IMG/VR virus record: IMGVR_UViG_3300037427_001073
Span: 1 to 37,131 of that record
Reading direction: 5' to 3' (one strand)
DNA: 37,131 nt
Origin: a virus
Below, piece after piece: positions 9,693-15,823 of the stretch (position 1 is the stretch's first letter; every line of letters starts with the position of its first letter). A program made the translations under genes and the position numbers. The notes under the pieces were generated by a model. It saw only the letters and a list, made by a program, of their open reading frames with translations, made no database searches and was not told the origin of the DNA.

Positions 9693-10389
9693 TCTGCATG
9701 GGGATTTACTAGACAGTGAAGCAGTTGATGCGTTATATGCTTTTACTAAGGAGTGGAAGCCACACCACAAAATATTTGGCGGGGATTTGTTTGACTTCCG
9801 ACCACTTCGCAAAGGTGCAACGACAGAAGAAAAAGCGGAAACAATACAGCACGATTTAAATGCTGGGTTAAAATTTCTTTCAGCATGGAAACCTGATTAT
9901 TGGTTAAGGGGTAATCACGATGAGCGACTTTGGGAGTTTGCAGAAAAGGATGGCATAGAGGGTGAGTTTGCAAAATTAGGAGTTAGTGATTTAGACACTA
10001 AATGCAAATTACAAAAAATAAAAACTCTACCATACTGCAAACGTAAAGGTATTTTGAAAATGGGTAAGCTCTCAATGCTTCACGGATATTTTCATGGTGT
10101 TAATGCAGCAAGGCAACACGCTTTAGTTTATGGCTCATGTTTGTTTGGACACGTTCACACAATCGATGTTGCAAGTGTTCCATCTCTTGAGAGAATACAA
10201 GCAAGAGCAGTGGGGTGTATTTGCAGATTAGATCACCCATATAATCAACGAATGGTCACCACGCTCAGACACTCACATGGTTGGAGTTATGGAGTGATCA
10301 ATAATAAGACAGGAGATTTCAAAGTATGGCAGATGGAAAAGGTAGGGGAAAAATTCATAGGACTAAAAAACCTAATTCAGATTGGGTAA
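9661..10389 (+). CDS. Calcineurin-like metallophosphoesterase
   Basis: 242 residues from GTG 9661, chosen because AGGAAA lies just upstream and the catalytic core begins a few residues in; the frame is open further upstream inside the giant gene. All five metal-site motifs of the family are visible: SDLHGD (10-15), GGDLFD (40-45), GNHDE (84-88), LHGYFH (140-145) and GHVH (163-166). These proteins bind two metals and hydrolyse phosphomono- or diesters; the substrate cannot be read from sequence. Phage members include phosphatases and nucleases. It overlaps the end of the ejection-protein gene by 32 nt, so it is the last gene of the late operon or the first of the early region. Confidence 0.9.
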   Translation: MGLERIIFASDLHGDLLDSEAVDALYAFTKEWKPHHKIFGGDLFDFRPLRKGATTEEKAETIQHDLNAGLKFLSAWKPDYWLRGNHDERLWEFAEKDGIEGEFAKLGVSDLDTKCKLQKIKTLPYCKRKGILKMGKLSMLHGYFHGVNAARQHALVYGSCLFGHVHTIDVASVPSLERIQARAVGCICRLDHPYNQRMVTTLRHSHGWSYGVINNKTGDFKVWQMEKVGEKFIGLKNLIQIG

Positions 10390-10604
10390 CCAATCTTCAA
10401 AAAAATTACGAGGAATCCACACCTCCAGACGGGTACAAATCATTAACTGAATTAGTTAAAGAGTTAGGTGTTGCCAAAAACACACTACACTATCGCGTTA
10501 AAGCAATGGTCGCTAGTGGTGAGCTTGCAGAGATAACTTGCAGGCATAAACTTGATGGTGTTCTTCGTAAAATAAAATACTACGGCCCTCCAAATACCCA
10601 ATAA
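10326..10604 (+). CDS. Winged helix-turn-helix DNA-binding protein
   Basis: 92 residues. The segment SLTELVKELGVAKNTLHYRV (about 39-58) reads as a helix-turn-helix, followed by KAMVASGELAEITCR and a basic LRKIKYYG end that would form the wing, as in MarR/ArsR-like domains. The first 25 residues are basic. It overlaps the phosphoesterase gene by 64 nt, and its stop lies only about 20 nt from the TTGACT of the first early promoter/operator. That makes it one of three candidate regulators of the operator sites. Which site it binds, if any, is not shown by the sequence. Confidence 0.7.
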   Translation: MADGKGRGKIHRTKKPNSDWVTNLQKNYEESTPPDGYKSLTELVKELGVAKNTLHYRVKAMVASGELAEITCRHKLDGVLRKIKYYGPPNTQ

Positions 10605-10608
10605 AACT

Positions 10609-10653
10609 GGGGTTAAAATAGGGGTTGACTATACATACAACTGTATGTATACT
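10609..10653 (+). promoter_or_regulatory. Early promoter/operator module, copy 1
   Basis: TTGACT (10625-10630), a 17-bp spacer and TATACT (10648-10653) form a near-consensus sigma70 promoter. Most of the spacer is a 22-bp palindrome with perfect 10-bp arms, TATACATACA and TGTATGTATA, separated by AC (10630-10651). It overlaps both core elements, so a protein bound there would block RNA polymerase. GGGGTTAAAATAGGGG precedes the -35. The same layout recurs at 12578 and 14140. Confidence 0.85.
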
Positions 10654-10705
10654 GTCTGTGTTCGCTCGATTAGGGGTGAGCAACAAATCAAAAATAAAAA
10701 TACAA

Positions 10706-10942
10706 ATGATAAACTACAAAAAAGTCTGGAAAGGGTACACAAACTTGGAAACAAGAGTTGATGTATGGAGAAGTGATCACGAAACAGGCAAATGGAAATG
10801 GTCTGTGCAAGTTATCGGCACAACACTCACCGAGTTTTTCAGAACCAAAAAAGCAGCTATGGCAAGGGCTGAAGAAATTATAAACACATATAACGAATAC
10901 AGTAAGGATAACCCAAACGCCTGTGAGGTTTGCCCTATTTAA
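10706..10942 (+). CDS. Small early protein, unknown function
   Basis: First gene behind promoter module copy 1. The frame is open upstream to a TTG inside the -35 box, which would precede the transcript start, so I take ATG 10706 (78 residues). The leader upstream is A-rich without a Shine-Dalgarno (ACAAATCAAAAATAAAAATA, then CAA before the ATG). The protein is a compact alpha/beta type: GKWKWSVQVIGTTLTEFFRT followed by a helix KKAAMARAEEIINTYNEY. The pattern of strands then a helix recalls small DUF-type phage domains, but I recognise no family. It is probably an early host-interaction protein, by position only. Confidence 0.7.
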   Translation: MINYKKVWKGYTNLETRVDVWRSDHETGKWKWSVQVIGTTLTEFFRTKKAAMARAEEIINTYNEYSKDNPNACEVCPI

Positions 10943-10944
10943 TG

Positions 10945-10979
10945 AACAGGAACTTATTAATCAACAAACAATAAAAAAT
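10945..10979 (+). repeat. 35-bp perfect direct repeat, copy 1 (gene leader)
   Basis: Begins AACAGGAACTTATTAATC and ends in ACAATAAAAAAT, running into the ATG of the next gene. It is identical over 35 bases to 11436-11470. A looser third version (TTAATTAACCAACAAACATA) precedes the ATG at 12849. Confidence 0.95.
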
Positions 10980-11451
10980 GAATAAGTACATACATAAAAA
11001 CATCCGAGAAAAGTTTGCAAAAATTAAACGTGAATCTGTTAAAGATTATTATACATCTGGAGAAAGGCGTAAATGGATTTTCTTTACCAGCAATCACACT
11101 TCAGTCGTTCACCCAATTGATGAAGATGGTTATCAAAGCCCTCCTCCAGAACACACAGACACATCTGATTTAAGGGCTTATTACGATAGCGATTTTCCAA
11201 CAAGAAAAAATATAGAGTCAGAAATTAGAGGAGCTTTATTTCATATCAAAAATGATATTGAAAACGGAATCCCCGCATACGGTTTTACCATCTTAATGGA
11301 TGCTGCTGTATATTGTTACGAATCGCACAGGGAGAAACTTGAAGGAGTTGATCCAGAACCAACAGGGGAGCATACAGATGCAATTGCAACAGCAACCCTG
11401 ACTAAAGAAGATGTTTTAAAAGAACTAGAATCACTAACAGGAACTTATTAA
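10978..11451 (+). CDS. Early protein, unknown function
   Basis: 157 residues, starting directly at the end of repeat copy 1, with no Shine-Dalgarno. The N-terminal 30 residues are basic (KYIHKNIREKFAKIKRE). The middle holds a His/Pro/Asp-rich stretch (SPPPEHTDTSDLR), and the C-terminal half is helical with an acidic THR-rich end. No domain recognised. Its last codons (TGTY) and stop lie inside copy 2 of the 35-bp repeat, so the repeat ends this gene and leads into the next. It sits in the operon driven by promoter module copy 1. Confidence 0.7.
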   Translation: MNKYIHKNIREKFAKIKRESVKDYYTSGERRKWIFFTSNHTSVVHPIDEDGYQSPPPEHTDTSDLRAYYDSDFPTRKNIESEIRGALFHIKNDIENGIPAYGFTILMDAAVYCYESHREKLEGVDPEPTGEHTDAIATATLTKEDVLKELESLTGTY

Positions 11452-11470
11452 TCAACAAACAATAAAAAAT
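11436..11470 (+). repeat. 35-bp perfect direct repeat, copy 2 (gene leader)
   Basis: Identical to 10945-10979. This copy covers the last codons and stop of one gene and the leader of the next, with ATG 11474 three bases beyond its end. Copying of a leader by duplication is the simplest explanation. Confidence 0.95.
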
Positions 11471-11473
11471 ACT

Positions 11474-11824
11474 ATGAGTTATCATAACAGAAAACGACTC
11501 CACAAGAGAGTCATGGAGGTTGGCAAGGTTGCTAACCCTAAACTTAAATCAATCAGTGCAGCAGCACTTGACGAGATTCAAACACAGCAAGATGCATTGC
11601 TGGTGAACTTGGTGTCACGTTACGCCAAGAATGGGACTCGGTTAAATATTAAGCGTAAAGATTTACGCAAACCGAACACAGGCAAAGCCACACATGGCAG
11701 TCAGGTTAGCGACCAGATGCTTGCACAGCTTAGTGTTGTGGAAGAGCTTTTGAGAAGGGTTAGAAACCTTGAGAGAGGACATGAGTTCTTCATGCAAAAG
11801 ATTGTGAGAAAGGGGGGAAAATAA
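11474..11824 (+). CDS. Basic early protein with a histone-fold-like segment
   Basis: 116 residues. The N-terminus is basic (HNRKRLHKRV). Residues 27-64 read as an SIS turn, a 25-residue amphipathic helix (AALDEIQTQQDALLVNLVSR...) and a strand-turn TRLNIKRKDLR. This is the order of helix 2, loop 2 and start of helix 3 in histones, where the H3 signature is a long helix followed by RVTIMPKDI. The C-terminal 40 residues are a helical, coiled-coil-like tail. If correct it would be a DNA-binding dimer; the resemblance is from memory and by eye. It is otherwise an unknown basic protein. It follows repeat copy 2 and overlaps the next gene by one base (TAATG). Confidence 0.65.
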   Translation: MSYHNRKRLHKRVMEVGKVANPKLKSISAAALDEIQTQQDALLVNLVSRYAKNGTRLNIKRKDLRKPNTGKATHGSQVSDQMLAQLSVVEELLRRVRNLERGHEFFMQKIVRKGGK

Positions 11825-12264
11825 TGGACACCAAACTGCAACGCATTCCTGTCGATATAACAGACACTCCACTAACCGTACACCTCAACGAGTTTATCAG
11901 GTTTGAGGTGTGGGTTGAGAACGTGGATGTGATGGTTAGATATAATTATCACCCAGCAGTTGAGGCAACTCAGACTGAACCTCCACACAGCGAGTGGTTT
12001 GAAATTATTGATTTCAGTTTTAGCGAGTGGGATTTAGAAGCGTCACTAATTGATATTAACGATAATAAAATTATGGTCGCTAAAGGTAAGGATTCTAGCA
12101 AGCAAGCATTCCCGCAATTTGGTGCTTATGATGTGTATAAGTTTTTAAGAATCAAATTAGGTGACACAGAAGATCAAACTGTTAAGCAGGAATTGGGTGA
12201 TCAGATTGTTGACAGATTCCAAAACCAGTGGGAGCAGTTTCTGGAAAACGGACATGAAGAGTAA
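11824..12264 (+). CDS. Early protein, unknown function
   Basis: 146 residues, start overlapping the previous stop by one base. It begins with beta-rich sequence (HLNEFIRFEVWVENVDVMVRYNY) and has a Trp-rich acidic centre (SEWFEIIDFSFSEWDLE), then an acidic helical end. Net charge is strongly negative, opposite to its basic neighbour upstream, which would fit either a partner of that protein or an unrelated host-inhibitor. No family recognised. No membrane segment. Confidence 0.7.
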   Translation: MDTKLQRIPVDITDTPLTVHLNEFIRFEVWVENVDVMVRYNYHPAVEATQTEPPHSEWFEIIDFSFSEWDLEASLIDINDNKIMVAKGKDSSKQAFPQFGAYDVYKFLRIKLGDTEDQTVKQELGDQIVDRFQNQWEQFLENGHEE

Positions 12265-12538
12265 GAAGAAAACTAACCTTGTGGAAGTACAAGCCAAACT
12301 GGAGAAGCAATATAAAATGCTAACCCATGTTGGCTTGCTTCCTAAGCTGAAGGCAACCAAGACAATTGTAGATAGGTTTTGTAAGTGCGTGGATTGGAAA
12401 GCTGATACTGAGAAATTTGGATATGATCGCAAAGAAAAGTTTCTGTCCAAAAACAATTACTCTAAAGCATGGTTAATGCAGCATGGTGATTTTGTCATGC
12501 TTGATCCACTACCAAAGTTAAGGAAGTTAAAAAGGTAG
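12254..12538 (+). CDS. Small basic early protein, unknown function
   Basis: 94 residues from ATG 12254, which overlaps the upstream gene by 11 nt. The frame is open further upstream, but that part is a shadow of the preceding gene. It is strongly basic at both ends (MKSKKKT and KLRKLKR), with a helical VEVQAKLEKQYKMLTHVGLLPKLKATKTIVDRF segment starting near residue 10. No domain recognised. Last gene before promoter module copy 2. Confidence 0.65.
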   Translation: MKSKKKTNLVEVQAKLEKQYKMLTHVGLLPKLKATKTIVDRFCKCVDWKADTEKFGYDRKEKFLSKNNYSKAWLMQHGDFVMLDPLPKLRKLKR

Positions 12539-12577
12539 TTTTATTAGGGTTTTTGCCATTTGAAAAAAATTACAAAA

Positions 12578-12622
12578 AGGGATAAATAAGGGGTTGACTG
12601 TATGTATATCTGTATGTACATT
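12578..12622 (+). promoter_or_regulatory. Early promoter/operator module, copy 2
   Basis: TTGACT (12594-12599), 17-bp spacer, TACATT (12617-12622). The spacer carries TGTATGTATA and TGTATGTACA separated by TC. Here the two arms read in the same direction, and only an imperfect dyad (TGTA at one end, TACA at the other) remains, unlike copies 1 and 3. AGGGATAAATAAGGGG precedes the -35, as in the other copies. It lies in the 113-nt gap between genes. Confidence 0.8.
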
Positions 12623-12651
12623 GATGTCACCCCGAGGAAGGGTAACTTACA

Positions 12652-12813
12652 ATGAAAATAGAAAAGACATCAAAAGAGGCAGTTTACATCACAATCAATG
12701 GCAAAACCGTTTACATCGATGATAGCACAGGCGAATTGATAATTGACGCTTGGGATGCTGAAACAGAAGAAACAATCAAACTCTCGCCTAATTTAGGCTT
12801 TTTAGCCCAGTGA
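12652..12813 (+). CDS. Small (53 aa) early protein, unknown
   Basis: First gene behind promoter module copy 2. ATG 12652 gives 53 residues: a basic start, a beta-like AVYITINGKTVYIDDSTGEL, then an acidic DAWDAETEETIKL end. A likely small two-strand fold with a self-contained hydrophobic core. The start follows ACTTACA, close to GCATACA before the gene behind module copy 3. No Shine-Dalgarno at normal spacing, although GGAAGGG lies about 10-16 nt upstream. Function unknown. Confidence 0.65.
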   Translation: MKIEKTSKEAVYITINGKTVYIDDSTGELIIDAWDAETEETIKLSPNLGFLAQ

Positions 12814-12848
12814 GATTTTCGCTTAATTAACCAACAAACATAAATACA

Positions 12849-13784
12849 ATGAAAGCATATATCGGACATCTACAAGACTCAGTCGAATTAGAAAAAAGAG
12901 AACTTGAAAAATTAGTAAATCAAATCCAACAAGACTTGGAGAAAGGTTTGTCTAAGGAAGAGTTTGAAGCTGAAGAGTTAAACAATAAACCTCAACGTGA
13001 CGAGATGGATCAGATTGTTAATAATCAATTAAAATTGCAGAAAAGGATTGCTCCGCAACTAAGTGAAGCACACATAAGAGTTAATGTTGCAATGAGCTAT
13101 AACTGGAAAGAAAAAAATAAGTTCACAATTTTTCAAAACGCTTCAATTAATTCTTCAGAGAAAATGGTTAATTCATTTATTCGTAAAGGTGAGCAGGCAT
13201 TTGGTGAAGATAAGTTTGCACCATACCGTGAAAAGATTGAGTTTGCTTTTGATAACATTAAAGGATGCCAGCACGATCTAATGGTAGCTAGGGAAGAGCG
13301 TGACAAAGCTCGTGAAAGAAAGAATTACACATTTGAACAACTAAAAAAAGTTGATCCAATATTTAAAGGTAAACTCTGGAAAGTTGCTGAAGAATATGAA
13401 ACTGATTACATCAAACAATTTGTTAAAAGCTGCGAATACATTTTCACAGCAAGAGCAATCAAAAGAGAGAAAGAAACTGGAAAGATACAAAGAGCTTGGT
13501 CTGATAAAGATGAAGCACTTGCAATAGAGATGGCTAAGATGGAAATCTTGCGATACGTTTACAAGCTCTCCAGAAAGATCGGTAAGGAAGTAAAGACCGC
13601 AAATCTAACAGGAGACTTATGGTCTTATTCGACTTTAGAAGTTGAGTGTGAGGATGGTGAAAAACAAATATGGAATACTCATCAAATTACAAACTACTCC
13701 TGCTATGGCAGACCTTTTACACAATGGCCCACCCGTAAGGGTGAGCCATGTGTTCACAATATAAACTTAAACAAATGGGATTAA
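12849..13784 (+). CDS. Coiled-coil-rich early protein, unknown function
   Basis: 311 residues. Residues 10-75 are heavily charged helix with heptad-like spacing (ELEKRELEKLVNQIQQDLEKGL), followed by more helical charged sequence (EERDKARERKNYTFEQLKK near 150). The C-terminal 60 residues turn beta-like and carry two Cys (VECEDGE, NYSCYGRP). I see no catalytic motif. The leader ends CCAACAAACATAAATACA directly before the ATG, a degenerate form of the 35-bp repeat leader. Probably co-transcribed from module copy 2. Confidence 0.7.
   Translation: MKAYIGHLQDSVELEKRELEKLVNQIQQDLEKGLSKEEFEAEELNNKPQRDEMDQIVNNQLKLQKRIAPQLSEAHIRVNVAMSYNWKEKNKFTIFQNASINSSEKMVNSFIRKGEQAFGEDKFAPYREKIEFAFDNIKGCQHDLMVAREERDKARERKNYTFEQLKKVDPIFKGKLWKVAEEYETDYIKQFVKSCEYIFTARAIKREKETGKIQRAWSDKDEALAIEMAKMEILRYVYKLSRKIGKEVKTANLTGDLWSYSTLEVECEDGEKQIWNTHQITNYSCYGRPFTQWPTRKGEPCVHNINLNKWD
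13724..13749 (+). other. Stable RNA hairpin with GUAA tetraloop inside a gene
   Basis: ATGGC-C-CACCC, loop GTAA, GGGTG-A-GCCAT: two 5-bp stems either side of a single C-A mismatch, capped by a GNRA-type loop. It lies about 35 nt before the stop of the coiled-coil gene and just ahead of a tiny overlapping gene, so it may tune read-through or translation there. Confidence 0.5.
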
Positions 13785-13879
13785 AAATAAATTATATATA
13801 TTTTGAGAACACTAAAGGCGAAATTGTTAACCTTTGGAATACTAATAAAAATAAATGGGTTTTAATTAAAAATCTTTAA
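13775..13879 (+). CDS. Tiny (34 aa) ORF between two early genes
   Basis: ATG 13775 overlaps the upstream stop by 10 nt in another frame and runs 34 residues, ending 4 nt before the next ATG, so it fills the gap exactly. The sequence (INYIYFENTKGEIVNLWNTN, then KWVLIKNL) has alternating hydrophobics like a small beta hairpin. It loosely resembles the TSLIIYRIDQRNGWCLF strand pattern of the next gene. Real small gene or chance is undecided; tight packing favours real. Confidence 0.45.
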   Translation: MGLKINYIYFENTKGEIVNLWNTNKNKWVLIKNL

Positions 13880-13883
13880 AACA

Positions 13884-14147
13884 ATGAATAAAATAAAATG
13901 GACAAAGCTGGAAGGCAGTTACCACAAGACACGCTCAACTGTACTGGAGGATAACACAAGCCTGATCATTTACAGAATCGATCAGAGAAACGGATGGTGC
14001 TTGTTTAGGCAGGATAAGAATGGCAATCAGATAGGTGAATCAATATGTGATTACCGTGTTGCTAATCTTAAAAGAGAAGCTCAAGAGATAGCTGATAAGG
14101 TGAAGGAGGAAGAATTGTCCAAACCAGTTGGATTTATTTGGGGATAA
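13884..14147 (+). CDS. Small early protein, unknown function
   Basis: 87 residues starting at ATG 13884 after the leader TTTAAAACA, without a Shine-Dalgarno. The first 55 residues look like a compact beta domain (EDNTSLIIYRIDQRNGWCLF then QDKNGNQIGE). A helix follows (VANLKREAQEIADKVKEEEL). The end of the coding sequence overlaps the conserved G-rich upstream part of promoter module copy 3. No family recognised. Confidence 0.65.
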   Translation: MNKIKWTKLEGSYHKTRSTVLEDNTSLIIYRIDQRNGWCLFRQDKNGNQIGESICDYRVANLKREAQEIADKVKEEELSKPVGFIWG

Positions 14148-14184
14148 TTTAGGGGGTTGACGTACATACAGATGTATGTATAAT
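14140..14184 (+). promoter_or_regulatory. Early promoter/operator module, copy 3
   Basis: TTGACG (14157-14162), a 16-bp spacer and a consensus TATAAT (14179-14184). The spacer holds a perfect palindrome TACATACA-GA-TGTATGTA (14163-14180), in register with copy 1. GGGGATAATTTAGGGGG precedes the -35 and begins inside the upstream coding sequence. Best core promoter of the three. Confidence 0.85.
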
Positions 14185-14211
14185 TAGCCCCACACCAGCA
14201 AGGTGCATACA

Positions 14212-14940
14212 ATGAAAAACAACAAAATACACCCATTTGAAAGATCAGGATGCGGCATTGGCCCATTTGAAATAATCAGCCACATCAGCCTCCCTTCATC
14301 GGCTATGCAGGAGCACAACGCTTTAGCCGCTCAAGTCCAAGCTGAAGAGGCTCGTAATGTAGCTAAAAGTTTCGGAGTTTCTCTCGGCTCTTGCGATCAT
14401 TGTGGCATGGGGATTTTCCATCACAATGTTATCAGAGACAGTGAGGGTAAGCGGTTCGTTGTTGGCTCTGACTGCGTTGTAAAGACATCCTTGGATAGTC
14501 TTGCTGATGCTGCAAAGATTAATAAGAACAGAGTTCAACGTGAGCGTAATGCTGAGAAACGTCAAATCCGAAATGAGAAATGGTTGGCTGCTCCCTCCAA
14601 GGATAATCCTGCCAAGACAAATGCAGAGATTAAGCAAGAGCAGATTGATCAACGCAATGCCAAGCGTGAGCAGGCTGAACTTGATCGTAAGGAAAGAATT
14701 AAACTTGTTTGCCGCAAGTGGAATTTTTGGGTTATTCAAATATTGGTATCAAATAAGTCAGGTGGATCATTTGTTCAATCAATTGTTAGCGACTTAAAGC
14801 AGGGCTCAGAGCCAAGAGGCAGAGGGTTGGATATTTGTGCTGAGATATTTGCAAAAACATTTGGAAGAGCTAACTCAGAAGCCTTCAAAAAAGCACACGC
14901 TGAGTTCTGGGAAAATATTGAAAAAAAGGTGGAGGCATAA
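14212..14940 (+). CDS. Zinc-ribbon-like protein with a long basic coiled coil
   Basis: 242 residues from ATG 14212, preferred over an in-frame GTG at 14203 because the ATACAATGAAAA context matches the gene behind module copy 2. Residues about 58-90 contain CDHCGMGIFHHNVI...GKRFVVGSDCV, a CxxC plus GSxC pattern typical of treble-clef or zinc-ribbon modules seen in phage proteins. This is followed by a highly charged helical stretch (about 95-165, RVQRERNAEKRQIRNEKW and similar) and a helical C-terminus. Probably binds nucleic acid, from the Cys pattern and charge. First and main gene driven by promoter module copy 3, so likely made early and strongly. Confidence 0.7.
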   Translation: MKNNKIHPFERSGCGIGPFEIISHISLPSSAMQEHNALAAQVQAEEARNVAKSFGVSLGSCDHCGMGIFHHNVIRDSEGKRFVVGSDCVVKTSLDSLADAAKINKNRVQRERNAEKRQIRNEKWLAAPSKDNPAKTNAEIKQEQIDQRNAKREQAELDRKERIKLVCRKWNFWVIQILVSNKSGGSFVQSIVSDLKQGSEPRGRGLDICAEIFAKTFGRANSEAFKKAHAEFWENIEKKVEA

Positions 14941-14950
14941 GCCTCCCCTT
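14926..14950 (+). terminator. Strong hairpin at gene end, possible terminator
   Basis: AAGG-(T)-GGAGGC, loop ATAA, GCCTCC-CCTT. The loop contains the stop codon of the upstream gene. A run of A precedes the stem, but the sequence after it is CAATTCTTT rather than a clean T-run, so termination would be partial. It may instead protect the mRNA end. Confidence 0.4.
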
Positions 14951-14968
14951 CAATTCTTTAATAGAACA

Positions 14969-15172
14969 ATGAAAGTTACAGACACAAACGGGAAAGAATA
15001 CGAGTTCTCCCACAGGCATTATTCGGTTGGATGCGGAGGCAATGAGTCTCCTATCCTTTGGGGCGGCAAGGCATATTTATATGTCTGGAACATTATCAAT
15101 CATGTGCATGAATACTATGTATATGGTGAGGATGTTTTTATAAAGGACAATGAGGCTCCTTGGCTTTCATAA
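14969..15172 (+). CDS. Small early protein, unknown function
   Basis: 67 residues from ATG 14969, which follows TAGAACA; the frame is open upstream but overlaps the preceding gene. Short beta-rich protein: KVTDTNGKEYEFSHRHYSVG, then Gly-rich CGGNESPILWGG, then aromatic YLYVWNIINHVHEYYVYGED. Likely one compact beta domain. No known family recognised. It is flanked by hairpins on both sides (14926 and 15181). Confidence 0.6.
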   Translation: MKVTDTNGKEYEFSHRHYSVGCGGNESPILWGGKAYLYVWNIINHVHEYYVYGEDVFIKDNEAPWLS

Positions 15173-15180
15173 TTCCCCAC

Positions 15181-15198
15181 AGCCCTCTTCGGAGGGTT
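15181..15198 (+). other. Hairpin with C(UUCG)G tetraloop
   Basis: AGCCCTC, loop TTCG, GAGGGTT: a 7-bp stem (one G-U pair) closed by the very stable UUCG loop. It lies between two small genes with no T-run after it, so more likely an mRNA processing or stability element than a terminator. Confidence 0.5.
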
Positions 15199-15229
15199 GA
15201 TGGGAGTGATGAACACTCTGGACAAAACA

Positions 15230-15529
15230 ATGAAAAATATAAACAAAACATACTGGGTGACTATAAATCATAGTCACGACACGCACTACAAGGTTGAATT
15301 AAAAAAACACGAACACCTAACTCCAGAAGAGGTTGGCAAATTATTTGAAAAATTATTTGAGCTAGGCCGAATTGAATTGGATGGGGAACTTGATTTTCAT
15401 CCTTACAACAAAATATCTAAAGATAAATTGGATTTCTTTAAGGCTGATTTATTAGACTTAGAAGACATGGTAAAATCTGAAGGTTTAGATAATTGGAAAA
15501 TGCAAATTGAAGACATCAGCTTACTATAA
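15230..15529 (+). CDS. Small acidic early protein, unknown function
   Basis: 99 residues from ATG 15230, chosen because ACAAAACAATGAAA matches the other early starts; an in-frame ATG at 15200 sits just after the UUCG hairpin. Begins with a beta strand (KTYWVTINHSHDTHYKVELKK), then a helix typical of LTPEEVGKLFEKLFELG, an acidic linker and a second amphipathic helix ending the protein. Net acidic. Its stop directly abuts the next ATG. Family unknown. Confidence 0.65.
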   Translation: MKNINKTYWVTINHSHDTHYKVELKKHEHLTPEEVGKLFEKLFELGRIELDGELDFHPYNKISKDKLDFFKADLLDLEDMVKSEGLDNWKMQIEDISLL

Positions 15530-15823
15530 ATGGATAATATATTAAAATTCAAAGTTGGGGAAACATACCACACCAGATCGAATGGTGATTGGGATTGTAT
15601 CTACTCGTTCACAGTTGTTAAGCGAACTGATAAAACAGTTTGGTTAGAATCAGATTTTCACGACAAGCCAAAAGCTAGGCGTGTAAGAGATTACTTTGAT
15701 TGTAATCCTCACAACAATTCTGTGATGGAAAGCGTTGCTCCACTGGGATCATATGCAATGGCTCCTCTACTATGTGCAGATAAAAATAAACCACTAAAAA
15801 ATTCTTATGACGAAGAAAGCTAA
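15530..15823 (+). CDS. Conserved phage/plasmid protein of unknown function (KVGETYHTRSNGD type)
   Basis: 97 residues. The order FKVGETYHTRSNGDWDCIYS, a TVVKRTDKTVWLE strand, RRVRDYF, then ESVAPLGSYAMAPLL matches a short family I have often seen in phage and plasmid genomes, where the core reads as GKTYxTRSxCDxxxIYSF...ARTxKTVT...G.YSMAP. Its function is not known to me. The conserved Cys of the usual TRSICD core is displaced here to D-C two residues later. It overlaps the ribbon-helix-helix gene by 17 nt. Confidence 0.7.
   Translation: MDNILKFKVGETYHTRSNGDWDCIYSFTVVKRTDKTVWLESDFHDKPKARRVRDYFDCNPHNNSVMESVAPLGSYAMAPLLCADKNKPLKNSYDEES

Noticed and set aside
10625-10705. Upstream extension of the first early gene to a TTG start at 10625
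   Set aside because: The TTG is the -35 box of the promoter, upstream of the expected transcript start; ATG 10706 with the typical A-rich leader fits better.
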